From assembly GCA_030668485.1 (NCBI GenBank), contig DAOUTW010000012.1, forward strand, positions 1 through 64,000: DNA of 64,000 nucleotides, given 5' to 3'. Shown here piece after piece: positions 17,655 through 26,046 of the stretch. Below the pieces are notes generated by a model. The model was not told the origin of the DNA, did not search any database, and was given only the letters and a program-made list of their open reading frames with translations. Position 1 is the first letter of the stretch; each line of letters opens with the position of its first letter. The position numbers were made by a program, and so were the translations under genes. The DNA comes from Candidatus Zixiibacteriota bacterium (lineage in GTDB: Bacteria > Zixibacteria > MSB-5A5 > GN15 > JAAZOE01).

Positions 17655-17671
17655 AGTTCACGTTTTGAACA
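17655..17671. promoter_or_regulatory. Candidate PrsR/enhancer site (17-bp inverted repeat)
   Basis: AGTTCA-CGTTT-TGAACA. The same motif occurs upstream of three PEP-CTERM genes (60086, 61187, 62291). Here it is about 305 bp ahead of the sigma-54 promoter of the PorV-like gene. Confidence 0.5.
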
Positions 17672-17802
17672 GCCCAATAGAGGGCAATTATTTCATGGTT
17701 AGATCAATCGGAGGAAACGGTCCGAGATTGAACAATACTTCATAAGTCATAAATTAATAATGACTTAAAAGCTTTGTGGGCCTTTTTTACGTTCTGGTGA
17801 TC

Positions 17803-17817
17803 TGCTGTTGAACAGCA
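17803..17817. promoter_or_regulatory. 15-bp palindrome, possible operator
   Basis: TGCTGTT-G-AACAGCA is a perfect inverted repeat about 160 bp upstream of the sigma-54 promoter at 17977. It shares the GAACA half-site with the motif at 17655 and may be another activator site. Confidence 0.35.
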
Positions 17818-17976
17818 AATTTTGACAGTATTACTTAGTAGTTGGTTAGCGAGTATGATTAGAGGGCTTTGGATGCCCCCGGCGTTCTTTTATAATCGGC
17901 TGGGGTTCAATGTGGTACGTCGACGAACAAGTACTGACCCAAACATTTGCTCCATTTCATCGGGGATAGACAGGGG

Positions 17977-17992
17977 TGGCATACCTGTTGCA
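17977..17992 (+). promoter_or_regulatory. Sigma-54 (-24/-12) promoter of the PorV-like gene
   Basis: TGGCATACCTGTTGCA has GG and GC exactly 10 nt apart, matching TGGCAC-N5-TTGCA closely. It lies 33 nt before the ATG at 18026, leaving room for a start site near 18003 and the Shine-Dalgarno. Confidence 0.75.
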
Positions 17993-18025
17993 ATTACCCG
18001 ATATATAATGAAATGGAGTAGGTGA

Positions 18026-18955
18026 ATGATGAAGACAATCAAAATTATTATCGCGATCTGGGTTTTTGCTGCATTTATCGCCGGTGTGTTTGGAGACATA
18101 ACCGTTGCCGGTGAGCTTGGTTCGACTACTGCCGGTTTTCTAAATATCGGTGTTGGGGCTAGGGCTTTGGGAATGGGAGGCGCCTTTACTTCGGTGGCCG
18201 ACAATTCCTCGGCTGTATACTGGAATGCCGCCGGTCTCCGCCGTCTGGAAAATTCTCAGGCGGAATTTTCTCATCAAAGCTGGTACCAGGATGTAACCAT
18301 CGAAAACCTGCTAATTGCCTTTCCGGGACGAAAAGTGTCTTTTGGTGCCGGTCTGACTTATCTAAATTTCGGTCAGATTCAATCGTTCGACGCCGCAGGC
18401 AATCCGGGGGAAGAGCTGTCGATGTACAACTTGGCCTTTAGCGTCAGTGCGGCTACCGATATCGCGGAAAACGTTTCGGTCGGCGCCACGATAAAGTATA
18501 TTGAGCAATCGTTTGATATTGTTAAGGGTACCGCCTTCGCCGGCGATATCGGAGTGATGGCCAATCATAGCGGAGTCTCCCTCGGTCTTGCTGCAGTTAA
18601 TTTTGGAACCAAGATGACTTATATCTCCGAAAAAGAAAATTTGCCCGCTGCAATCAGATTTGGACTGTCCTTCCGCCAGTTCGACAACAAGGCGCTCTTT
18701 TCCTTCGATGCATACTCTCCCTTTGAAGGCCAGCTATCTTTGCGCCAGGGGCTGGAAATGAATCTTTACGACCAGTTGTATGCCCGTTCAGGGCTTATCT
18801 ACCAAACTGAAACCGTTTCCAATGCCGATGCCTTGAGCTACAATTTGGGGCTTGGTCTCGGTTACGGTGCCGGTAAATTCGACTATACCTTTATCCCATC
18901 TGATGATTATGGAACGGATGCCGTTCATAATTTCTCTATAAGCTTCTCCTGGTAA
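18026..18955 (+). CDS. PorV/PorQ-family outer-membrane protein (UPF0164-like)
   Basis: ATG at 18026 (a second ATG follows) with GGAG upstream. The 309-residue protein has a signal peptide of about 29 residues, then TTAGFLNIGVGARALGMGGAFTSVADNSSAVYWNAAGL, the hallmark of PorV/UPF0164 barrels, and beta-strand-rich sequence ending FSISFSW. PorV-type proteins act in surface-protein secretion in FCB bacteria. A sigma-54 promoter and an upstream inverted repeat shared with PEP-CTERM genes place it in the same regulon. It ends in a strong terminator and appears monocistronic. Confidence 0.88.
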   Translation: MMKTIKIIIAIWVFAAFIAGVFGDITVAGELGSTTAGFLNIGVGARALGMGGAFTSVADNSSAVYWNAAGLRRLENSQAEFSHQSWYQDVTIENLLIAFPGRKVSFGAGLTYLNFGQIQSFDAAGNPGEELSMYNLAFSVSAATDIAENVSVGATIKYIEQSFDIVKGTAFAGDIGVMANHSGVSLGLAAVNFGTKMTYISEKENLPAAIRFGLSFRQFDNKALFSFDAYSPFEGQLSLRQGLEMNLYDQLYARSGLIYQTETVSNADALSYNLGLGLGYGAGKFDYTFIPSDDYGTDAVHNFSISFSW

Positions 18956-18994
18956 ATATCTTAGACTCATTTGGGCGTGAATCGGGAACAAAAT

Positions 18995-19030
18995 AAAATG
19001 ACCGCTATTCTCCGGAATAGCGGTCATTTT
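18995..19030. terminator. Strong bidirectional hairpin terminator
   Basis: AAAATGACCGCTATTC (18995-19010) pairs perfectly with GAATAGCGGTCATTTT (19015-19030), loop TCCG; a 16-bp stem with A and T flanks. Confidence 0.85.
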
Positions 19031-19032
19031 CA

Positions 19033-19077
19033 TGCAAATTGATGCACCTTTGCATGGAAGATTTGCATCCAATTGCA
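19033..19077. promoter_or_regulatory. Cluster of five TGCA sites
   Basis: TGCA occurs at 19033, 19043, 19051, 19064 and 19074, mostly as TTGCAT or ATGCAA, with spacings of 8-13 bp, near one helical turn. It lies about 185 bp upstream of the sigma-54 promoter at 19259, where enhancer sites are expected. The rest of 19078-19258 shows no gene. Confidence 0.35.
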
Positions 19078-19258
19078 TCTTATATGACTCCACATTCAGC
19101 AATCGGCCCAAACAGAATCAACAAGAAAATAATAATAAATTAATAGCGATCTAAATAGTCCACAAACCACTCTGTAATGCATTGTATTGCAATATATTAA
19201 GATATGGTTGTTTTGGCTGTTTTTCGAAACTGCTTTATTGTCCAATTTCCGATCATCT

Positions 19259-19274
19259 TGGCAATCGATTTGCT
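19259..19274 (+). promoter_or_regulatory. Sigma-54 (-24/-12) promoter of the sugar transferase gene
   Basis: TGGCAATCGATTTGCT has GG-N10-GC spacing and TTTGC at -12. It is about 73 bp before the ATG at 19347. Confidence 0.7.
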
Positions 19275-19346
19275 AAAATCAGGCTAATAACTACAAGGTA
19301 AATAGAATCTTAAACTCTCAATACCCATAATATAGGGGTGTGTTAA

Positions 19347-20243
19347 ATGCATAACCTGGTAGGTGTACAGGGAAGACGCGAGATAGCGATAGGGAGCCGG
19401 TCGTCGCAAAACACCTTTGGGATACGTGGGTTAAGTGGCGAGCATCATCGGAACCTCGGGTTCAGGGTAAAGTATTTCCTGGCCGAACATATCTGGGCCA
19501 ATTTAATGCTCGCTTTCGCGATTATATTCAATTCCACCGCTTCCGCCAAGCAAACTCATAGCGTCTATCGACAGTTTGGCTTTGTTTTCAAGCGCTCGCT
19601 CGATATTGTTGGGTCTCTCGTCGGCCTGATTTTGTCCGCCCCGTTTTTCATTATGTTGCCGATTTTGATTAAGCTCGATTCTCCAGGACCTGTCTTTTAC
19701 AAACAGGCACGCGTCGGTCACAATCGTCGTCGGGGATCTCGCAGAACTGATAATGGATCCGACCTCGGACGTACGGCTCGTGATCGCCGTCGGCGGGACC
19801 TGAGGGGCTGTCCCTTTAGCGTTATCAAATTCCGTACTATGGTGGCTGATGCCGAGAGAAAATGCGGACCGGTATGGGCGACCAGGAATGATCCCAGGAT
19901 AACCCGTTTGGGACACATCCTGCGCAAAACCCGTCTTGATGAAATCCCTCAATTCATCAATGTTTTGATGGGGCAAATGTCGCTGGTCGGACCTCGTCCG
20001 GAACGTCCGGTATTCGTCGAGGAACTGTCATCTCAAGTGGAAAATTACCAGAAGCGTCTTGACGTCAAACCGGGATTGACCGGACTTGCTCAGATTGAAA
20101 ATGGATATGATTCCTCAATAGCTTCGGTCGTCAAAAAGGTACATTACGATCTTCAGTACATTCAAAACTGGAGTGTCTGGCAGGATGTCAAGATCCTGAT
20201 GCGTACCGTGCTGGTGGTAATTACGGGCAGAGGCGCCTTCTAA
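19347..20243 (+). CDS. Polyprenyl-phosphate sugar-1-phosphate transferase (PF02397)
   Basis: The 298-residue protein has a poorly conserved N-terminus, then FKRSLDIVGSLVGLILSAPFFIMLPILIKLDSPGPVFYKQARVG from about residue 80, and later FSVIKFRTMVADAE, DPRITRLGHILRKTRLDEIPQFINVLMGQMSLVGPRPERP and KPGLTGLAQI. These are the catalytic landmarks of WcaJ/PssY-type enzymes, which start exopolysaccharide repeat units on undecaprenyl phosphate. It is the short monotopic form without the multi-helix domain. An Arg-rich insertion of about 28 residues sits between GHN and FSVIKFR. A sigma-54 promoter links it to the PEP-CTERM regulon, where EPS genes are usual partners. Confidence 0.9.
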   Translation: MHNLVGVQGRREIAIGSRSSQNTFGIRGLSGEHHRNLGFRVKYFLAEHIWANLMLAFAIIFNSTASAKQTHSVYRQFGFVFKRSLDIVGSLVGLILSAPFFIMLPILIKLDSPGPVFYKQARVGHNRRRGSRRTDNGSDLGRTARDRRRRDLRGCPFSVIKFRTMVADAERKCGPVWATRNDPRITRLGHILRKTRLDEIPQFINVLMGQMSLVGPRPERPVFVEELSSQVENYQKRLDVKPGLTGLAQIENGYDSSIASVVKKVHYDLQYIQNWSVWQDVKILMRTVLVVITGRGAF

Positions 20244-20385
20244 AAGCGATGTTATTCCCTCATAATCGGGGGAAGACCTCTTTTAAGGGGCAGGTTTTAA
20301 TTACAGTTGTTTGTGTAGTTTTTATTGCCAACTTATCAAGGAAATCATATATTCTCCCGAAATTAAGCAAAAAGGGACTTTGCTT

Positions 20386-21120
20386 ATGAATATGGCCACA
20401 AAAAGGACTTTGACGGCCCTCATCGTCTGTTGTCTAATCACCTTGTCACAGAATGCCGTTTCGCAGGAATCGGGAAACGTTCTGATCAATACCGATCCGC
20501 AGGGAGCGCTGGTTAAACTCTCCGGCGAATTAACTCTGTCCGGTGTTACCCCCGTGAAATTCGATCGCGCCTTGTCCGGACAATATCAGGTCGACGTGAT
20601 CCGGAATGGGTATGAAAATTATCAGAGTACAAATTACTTTTCCGAAACACAAGAGTCTCAACTCAGTATCCAGTTGATTCCCAAGACAAGAAACAAGGCG
20701 TTTTTCAGATCGGTGATAATTCCAGGGTGGGGACAGAGGTACTACGGAAATAAAACCAAATCGGCTCTGTTTGCCGTTGGTACCATCGCTTCGGTCATCG
20801 GGTATGTTTTTGTGAAAGATGATTACAATTCCAAGGCAGATGAATACCATGTGAAAAAAGCGGCTTATGAAAGCGCCACCCTTTACAGCGATCTGCGACC
20901 ATTGGAATTGGAATTACGAGATGCCCAGGAAAAAGCAAATGACGCCGAAAACAAAGTTAATATCATGACTGCTGTGGCGGCCAGTATTTACTTGTTCAAC
21001 CTGCTCGATTCGTTCTTGTTCTTCCCCGATTTTGATCGGTATACCGAGTACAAGGCGATAACTGCGGCACCGGAAATTGACGCCGATAAAGCAGGGATCA
21101 AGCTGTCGGTGAACTTTTGA
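20386..21120 (+). CDS. PEGA and DUF5683 domain envelope protein
   Basis: The start is placed at ATG 20386, which opens a signal peptide (to about residue 27, AVSQ); the frame is open upstream. Residues 30-85 form a PEGA domain (GNVLINTDPQGALVKLSGELTLSGVTPVKFDRALSGQYQVDVIRNGYENY). Then FRSVIIPGWGQRYYGNKTKSALFAVGTI marks a DUF5683-like membrane region with a coiled-coil-like stretch (ELELRDAQEKANDAENKV). PEGA domains are found in surface or cell-wall-associated proteins. Its stop is 8 nt before the next gene's ATG, so the two are co-translated. Confidence 0.8.
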   Translation: MNMATKRTLTALIVCCLITLSQNAVSQESGNVLINTDPQGALVKLSGELTLSGVTPVKFDRALSGQYQVDVIRNGYENYQSTNYFSETQESQLSIQLIPKTRNKAFFRSVIIPGWGQRYYGNKTKSALFAVGTIASVIGYVFVKDDYNSKADEYHVKKAAYESATLYSDLRPLELELRDAQEKANDAENKVNIMTAVAASIYLFNLLDSFLFFPDFDRYTEYKAITAAPEIDADKAGIKLSVNF

Positions 21121-21128
21121 GGATGGTT

Positions 21129-23051
21129 ATGGGAAAAAAGCTAATTGCCGTTTTATTGCTGCTGGTTATGATTCTTGTCGGCTGCAGCAATGAAATCGAA
21201 GCCCCCAGCGGAGTCTCGAATCTTCCGCCCAAACCGGAAACGCCCTGGGGATTAACTGCCTCGCTCGGGAATGGTCAAGTTCAGTTGAGTTGGGCGGTCA
21301 ACCATCCGGAGAACAACAAATGGTATGTCATCTATTACTCCGACTCGGCGGCTGAAGATATGCTGGTTTTTGATACCGTCTCGGAGCAGACCGGAGTTGT
21401 GGAAGAACTGGTTAACGGACGCCGTTATTATTTCCGTGTCTCCGCTGTTGACTTATCCGGTATCGAGGGAGATCAATCGACACCAGTGGTGGTTACTCCG
21501 GGAATATTCTCGATCTCCATCGCCGGCGGCAAACAGTACACCAATAAGCGATCGACTACTATAGGGCTGACGGCGCCTCAGGGCACCAATCTGGTACAGC
21601 TTTCCGAAGACACGCTTTTTGCCGGGGCGCATTGGGAGACATTCAGCGTTAGCAAAAATTTCGAGCTCTCAGACGGTGATGAAACCAAAACTGTCTATGC
21701 CCAATTTGAACTTGAAGCCGGCGGAACTTCCGTAGAAGTCATCTCCGATAGTATCACTCTTGACCGCAAGGCGGTCATAGATAGTGTCTTTATCTTCCTT
21801 GATGACGTCGAAATTACCTCCGCCACTCTTCTTGCGGGTGGTGATATCCTCAGGTTTGAGGTTTATGTCTCGGAAGAAAGTAATCAGGCTTTGATCGATA
21901 TTGAAGGCCTCGAGGTGGTCACTTTGAATGATTTTGGAATCGGTGGGGACATCGGTTTGGTGCCTGATAGTATTTACGGGGCGGAATATATTATTCCTGA
22001 GGGAACGGAACTTAGCGAAGCAGGGGTTATGGCTCGATTCACCGATGCCGCCGGAAACATTGCACCCGATCTGATATCCGATGTCCGCCTCAATGTCACC
22101 TCGGCACCGCCTGCGGTTATGATCTGGGGCTTTGCCGTTTCCTCGGATGAGATACAGCTTCTCTGGAATCAGTCTCAAATAAATGATTTCTCTCGTTATC
22201 GCCTGTTCAAAGCGGATGTGGATTCTATTATAAATGATATCATTTTCTATTCTGATTCGATATTGGTGACCCAGATTGTCAATGCCGCCGAAATTCGCTA
22301 TCTGCATGGCGGCCTTGAAGAGACATCAAGATATGCATATTGGATTTATGTTGACGATACCCATGGAAATTCGGCACGATCCGAAACTACGGTTCTGGAA
22401 ACAATCGAAAATGCCCCGCCAGCGGCGGTGACGATCTGGGGCTTTGCCATTTCCTCCGATCAGATACAGCTTCTCTGGAATCAGTCGCAAATAAATGATT
22501 TTTCTCGTTATCGCCTGTTCCGAGCGACTTGGGATACCGTTCTTACCGATACCATCTATAATGATGATTCGATCTTGGTGGCCCAGATTGTCAGAGCCGA
22601 CGAAACCCGCTATCTTCAGGGTAGCCTGGAGGAGGCATCGAGATACGCATATTGGATCTATGTTGACGATACCCATGGAAATTCGGCACGATCCGAAACA
22701 GCGTATCTGGAAACGATCAAAAACACCCCCCCGGATACGTTGTCGATAATAACCCTCCTGACCGGCGACTCTTTGACTGTTGAGGTTAATTGGACACAAA
22801 TAACTCAGGCCGAAGATTTTCAGGCATATTATATATTCAGAAATAATGACACTCTTCCATCTTTCGATAGTACCGATCACACCTCTTACCCGGAAGATTT
22901 CCTGATCGAGTTAATCGGAGACCCGCAAACGAAATCGTATAGAGATATAAACGTGCCTGATACCGGAACCTATTATTATCAGGTATATGTCGTTGATCGT
23001 CAGGGGATGGTAAGCCGATCAAACCAGGATTCGATAAACGTGCCCTGGTAA
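21129..23051 (+). CDS. Fibronectin type III repeat lipoprotein
   Basis: ATG at 21129 (an alternative at 21123) behind GAGG that overlaps the previous stop. A 640-residue lipoprotein with lipobox LVGCS near residue 20. It contains several FN3-like domains: one at about 35-125 (PETPWGLTASLGNGQVQLSWAV...YYFRVSAVD), and later two near-identical ones beginning VWGFA-type strands (IWGFAVSSDEIQLLWNQSQ and IWGFAISSDQIQLLWNQSQ), then a last one ending YYYQVYVVDRQG. Probably an outer-membrane or surface adhesin-like scaffold; no enzyme motif is visible. Confidence 0.82.
   Translation: MGKKLIAVLLLLVMILVGCSNEIEAPSGVSNLPPKPETPWGLTASLGNGQVQLSWAVNHPENNKWYVIYYSDSAAEDMLVFDTVSEQTGVVEELVNGRRYYFRVSAVDLSGIEGDQSTPVVVTPGIFSISIAGGKQYTNKRSTTIGLTAPQGTNLVQLSEDTLFAGAHWETFSVSKNFELSDGDETKTVYAQFELEAGGTSVEVISDSITLDRKAVIDSVFIFLDDVEITSATLLAGGDILRFEVYVSEESNQALIDIEGLEVVTLNDFGIGGDIGLVPDSIYGAEYIIPEGTELSEAGVMARFTDAAGNIAPDLISDVRLNVTSAPPAVMIWGFAVSSDEIQLLWNQSQINDFSRYRLFKADVDSIINDIIFYSDSILVTQIVNAAEIRYLHGGLEETSRYAYWIYVDDTHGNSARSETTVLETIENAPPAAVTIWGFAISSDQIQLLWNQSQINDFSRYRLFRATWDTVLTDTIYNDDSILVAQIVRADETRYLQGSLEEASRYAYWIYVDDTHGNSARSETAYLETIKNTPPDTLSIITLLTGDSLTVEVNWTQITQAEDFQAYYIFRNNDTLPSFDSTDHTSYPEDFLIELIGDPQTKSYRDINVPDTGTYYYQVYVVDRQGMVSRSNQDSINVPW
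22108..22725 (+). repeat. Tandem duplication of an FN3-encoding unit
   Basis: Two direct copies of about 309 bp (22108-22416 and 22417-22725) are nearly identical over ATCTGGGGCTTTGCC... and over the ends encoding ASRYAYWIYVDDTHGNSARSE, and diverge in the middle. A recent in-frame duplication. Confidence 0.8.
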
Positions 23052-23090
23052 GTGTGAAGCGGTGGAAAGACTAAGGAAAAGAGGATAGCA

Positions 23091-23945
23091 ATGGCGCAGC
23101 GAGTGCATATGTCGGAATTTTGGTACCTTTATGGTCAGACCTTTCGACTAATGGGCAAGGTAACTTTGTGGATTCCCCTGCTGGTGCAGGGAATACTGGC
23201 CCTGGTTCTGGTTTTAATGCATTATTATGTCTTTGCACCGGTGACCGGATCTATTATCGGGAGTTTGGCCGGACTGATAAATTCCGAATATGCCCCGTTG
23301 ATGTATCATTATCCGTCTCATTTCGCCCTGCTGCCTTATTTCTTTGGTATTATCCGGTTAATATTGAATGTTTTGACTGAGGCCTTTCTGTTTGGAATTG
23401 TCATCGATTTACTGATAGCCATATATCGCGGCGAACGTCCTGCCTTTATGGTATCGGTGGTTGGCGCTCTGCGGAGGTATTTGCAACTGACTTTTGTCTG
23501 GCTGATCCTGATCGCCGTTTTGTACCTTCTTAACAGCTACTTCAATACCTTTATTGAGGATGTCCTGGGGTATTCGTTGCAGGATGCGCCCCGACGAATG
23601 ATGCTGACTCAACTGGTTTCCCGGGGAATGACGGTGCTAATTTACTCCGCCTGTATCTTCCTGCTTCCCAGTATCATGGCCGGAGGAGTCTCTTTCTGGG
23701 AGGCTATCAAAAGGGGTTTCAAAGTCTATGTGCGTCATCCGATAATAGCTTTTGGCCTGGTTCTGATTCCTTACTTGATCGGATTTTTGCCGTCGTGGGT
23801 GTTATCCGATCCGAATAAGATTGTAACCAATTTTTATCCTGAGTTGGTTCTATATCTGTTACTGGTATCTATCGGCGTCGATGTGATCGTCAATTTTATT
23901 CTTCTGGGGACGTCGCTCAAATTTTATATGGATCAGTCCACCTAA
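23091..23945 (+). CDS. Multi-pass membrane protein of unknown function
   Basis: A 284-residue integral membrane protein with about six hydrophobic segments: residues about 24-47, 80-110, 135-155, 180-200, 222-240 and 255-275. I do not recognise a defined family; the pattern (long soluble-like turns with ALRRYLQL and AIKRGFKVYVRHP) recalls DUF4013-type or glycerophosphodiesterase membrane-domain proteins. It ends 3 nt before prsK, so it is probably co-transcribed with the PEP-CTERM two-component genes. Confidence 0.65.
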   Translation: MAQRVHMSEFWYLYGQTFRLMGKVTLWIPLLVQGILALVLVLMHYYVFAPVTGSIIGSLAGLINSEYAPLMYHYPSHFALLPYFFGIIRLILNVLTEAFLFGIVIDLLIAIYRGERPAFMVSVVGALRRYLQLTFVWLILIAVLYLLNSYFNTFIEDVLGYSLQDAPRRMMLTQLVSRGMTVLIYSACIFLLPSIMAGGVSFWEAIKRGFKVYVRHPIIAFGLVLIPYLIGFLPSWVLSDPNKIVTNFYPELVLYLLLVSIGVDVIVNFILLGTSLKFYMDQST

Positions 23946-23948
23946 ACG

Positions 23949-26045
23949 ATGAGCCCGCTGTACTATTTCCATCTGTTTTCGGGACTGGTACTTCTCGGTG
24001 TTACCGTTCTTATTATCATCAAGAAAGGTTTGACACCCTATGTCCGCCCCTTTCTTCTCCTGGTATTAGTAAATCTCGCTGGTATCGCAGCCGTTATCAT
24101 TGAAACCAGCGAGTATTCTTCGCTCTGGATGCCGGGTTATCTGCTGCTTTATTTCCATGTTGCATTTCTCCCCTATGCCTGGCATATGATGGGCAGCCAG
24201 TGGGGGCTGGATCAAAAAGAGCATTCCCGAAGGGATGCCATCATTTCGCGCCTGTTTCTGATTTTCTCGGTGGTCCTGTTCATATACCTGTGGGCCATCC
24301 GGGGAGTCGATCTGGAACTGGCCGATGGTCACTGGATGCTGAATCTGGGTGACTGGAAATTCTGGATCAGCGCCTATTCGATCATCGGGCTGACAGCCGG
24401 AGTCTATGCCATTGAAGCCTGCTACCGATCCTCCCTCGGCCTGTCCCGAGAGAAAATAAAGCGCTCCTTTTTTCCTCTACTGGCATATACCATTGGTCTC
24501 CTGGGAGCGACCACCGCAGGAATTCTGTATGGTCGTATTACCGACCTGATGATTACCGTGTTATACCTATTATTCGCTCTGGTATCGGTGCCGGTAGCGA
24601 GGCATTATATCCTCTTCGATCCGACTCATGACGGTATCATTCTCACCCGGCGGGGGATATATTCTTCCCTGGTCGTGGTCCTGTTCGGCGTATATTTTCT
24701 TATCATCGGCGCGGTCGGCGAATTGCTGGTCAAGTATAACCTTGACGAAGGATTATTCTTCTCGCTGGTGATCCTGATTCTGATGGTTATCACCTTCATG
24801 ATTCTGGTTGTCTCCCAGACGCTTCGAACCCGCCTTCGGCTGGTCTCTACTCCAAAAGCGCCGTTCCGGGATAGAGGGATGTATGACGCCGAATGGAAAG
24901 AGTTTGCCGAGGAAGTGTCGGTCACTCTTAATATGGAAGCCATCTATTCTCGAACCAGCCGTCTGTTGCATCGTCTGCTCAAGATAGACCACAGCCTTTT
25001 TGTCATAAAGGAACCGGCCCCATCGGAAAATTATACTCTTTATACTGGCGATGGAATCGACCGCGGAATTCCCAGGCAACAGCTCGACCTGCTTTCGGAC
25101 TGGCTTTATCGTCTCGGACATGCTGCCGAAGTATCCATGCTCGCCGAAAAAGCTCCCGAAGAAACGACTCAGATTAAGGCGCTTGAAGGAACGGCGCCGT
25201 TTGAGATATTCCTCTTGGTGCCGTTGATCGCCCGGCAGCAATCCCTCGGATTCTGGGGGATAGGATCTCATAGTTCCGGGCGGAGGTTGTCCTCCGATGA
25301 AATCGGATTCATAGAAGCGGCCGCCAATCCGGTAGCTTTGACTATCCTCGGAGCGCGGATGACCGACGAATTGCTGGTGTCCCGCGAGATGGATTCCTTC
25401 CATCGGTTTTCTTCATTTGTTCTTCATGATCTAAAAAACTCGGTGGGAATGCTGTCGTTACTCCTCGAAAATGCCGAAAAAAATATTAGTAATCCCGAAT
25501 TCCAGAAAGAAGCGTTGCTGACCATCAGCAAGGCGGTTAATCGGCAGAAAAAAATAATATCGCGATTGACCGAAGAAAAGACCGATGATAAATTATCACT
25601 GGAAGTAAGCAGGATGTCCGATCTGATTGCTCAAACTCTGGAGCGAGTTCGCCTCGATACGATTAAGACAATTTCGACCAGGGTTGAAGTAGAGAATGAT
25701 TTGAAGGTGATTGTCGACCCCGAAAAGATCGGTTCTGTATTTGATAATCTGGTTATGAACGCTGTCGAAGCAATGCCCGATGGCGGAAATCTGGTGATAC
25801 AGTCGCCGGTTAATGATAAGCCCGGAATGATCGGTGTCACCTTCACCGATACCGGACTCGGCATGACTCAGGATTTTATCGCCACCCGCCTGTTTAAGCC
25901 ATTTAGTTCCACCAAGCCTCATGGGCTCGGGATCGGAATGTTTCAGTCGCGCGAGATTATCCGTGCGCATCGGGGAATCATGGATGTGAGCAGCACACCG
26001 GACAAGGGTACCGAATTTATAATATATCTTCCGGGAAAGGACTGA
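23949..26045 (+). CDS. prsK: PEP-CTERM system histidine kinase PrsK
   Basis: The 698-residue protein has 8-9 hydrophobic N-terminal helices (about 1-285), a GAF-like region (about 320-475), a phosphoacceptor segment SSFVLHDLKNSVGMLSLLLENAEKN with His near 493, and a HATPase domain with NAVEAMPDGG, DTGLGM and GLGIGMFQSREI. The HDLKN segment followed by a NPEFQ..L.T run is characteristic of PrsK, the kinase found only in genomes with the PEP-CTERM/exosortase system. The partner regulator gene starts 1 nt after the stop. It should phosphorylate PrsR in response to an unknown envelope signal. Confidence 0.92.
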   Translation: MSPLYYFHLFSGLVLLGVTVLIIIKKGLTPYVRPFLLLVLVNLAGIAAVIIETSEYSSLWMPGYLLLYFHVAFLPYAWHMMGSQWGLDQKEHSRRDAIISRLFLIFSVVLFIYLWAIRGVDLELADGHWMLNLGDWKFWISAYSIIGLTAGVYAIEACYRSSLGLSREKIKRSFFPLLAYTIGLLGATTAGILYGRITDLMITVLYLLFALVSVPVARHYILFDPTHDGIILTRRGIYSSLVVVLFGVYFLIIGAVGELLVKYNLDEGLFFSLVILILMVITFMILVVSQTLRTRLRLVSTPKAPFRDRGMYDAEWKEFAEEVSVTLNMEAIYSRTSRLLHRLLKIDHSLFVIKEPAPSENYTLYTGDGIDRGIPRQQLDLLSDWLYRLGHAAEVSMLAEKAPEETTQIKALEGTAPFEIFLLVPLIARQQSLGFWGIGSHSSGRRLSSDEIGFIEAAANPVALTILGARMTDELLVSREMDSFHRFSSFVLHDLKNSVGMLSLLLENAEKNISNPEFQKEALLTISKAVNRQKKIISRLTEEKTDDKLSLEVSRMSDLIAQTLERVRLDTIKTISTRVEVENDLKVIVDPEKIGSVFDNLVMNAVEAMPDGGNLVIQSPVNDKPGMIGVTFTDTGLGMTQDFIATRLFKPFSSTKPHGLGIGMFQSREIIRAHRGIMDVSSTPDKGTEFIIYLPGKD

Positions 26046-26046
26046 T

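Noticed and set aside
17822-17859. TTGACA with TATGAT as a second sigma-70 promoter
   Set aside because: Spacing of 26 nt is too long.
17822-18025. 67-codon frame ahead of the PorV-like gene
   Set aside because: It covers the sigma-54 promoter and has no Shine-Dalgarno or recognisable content.
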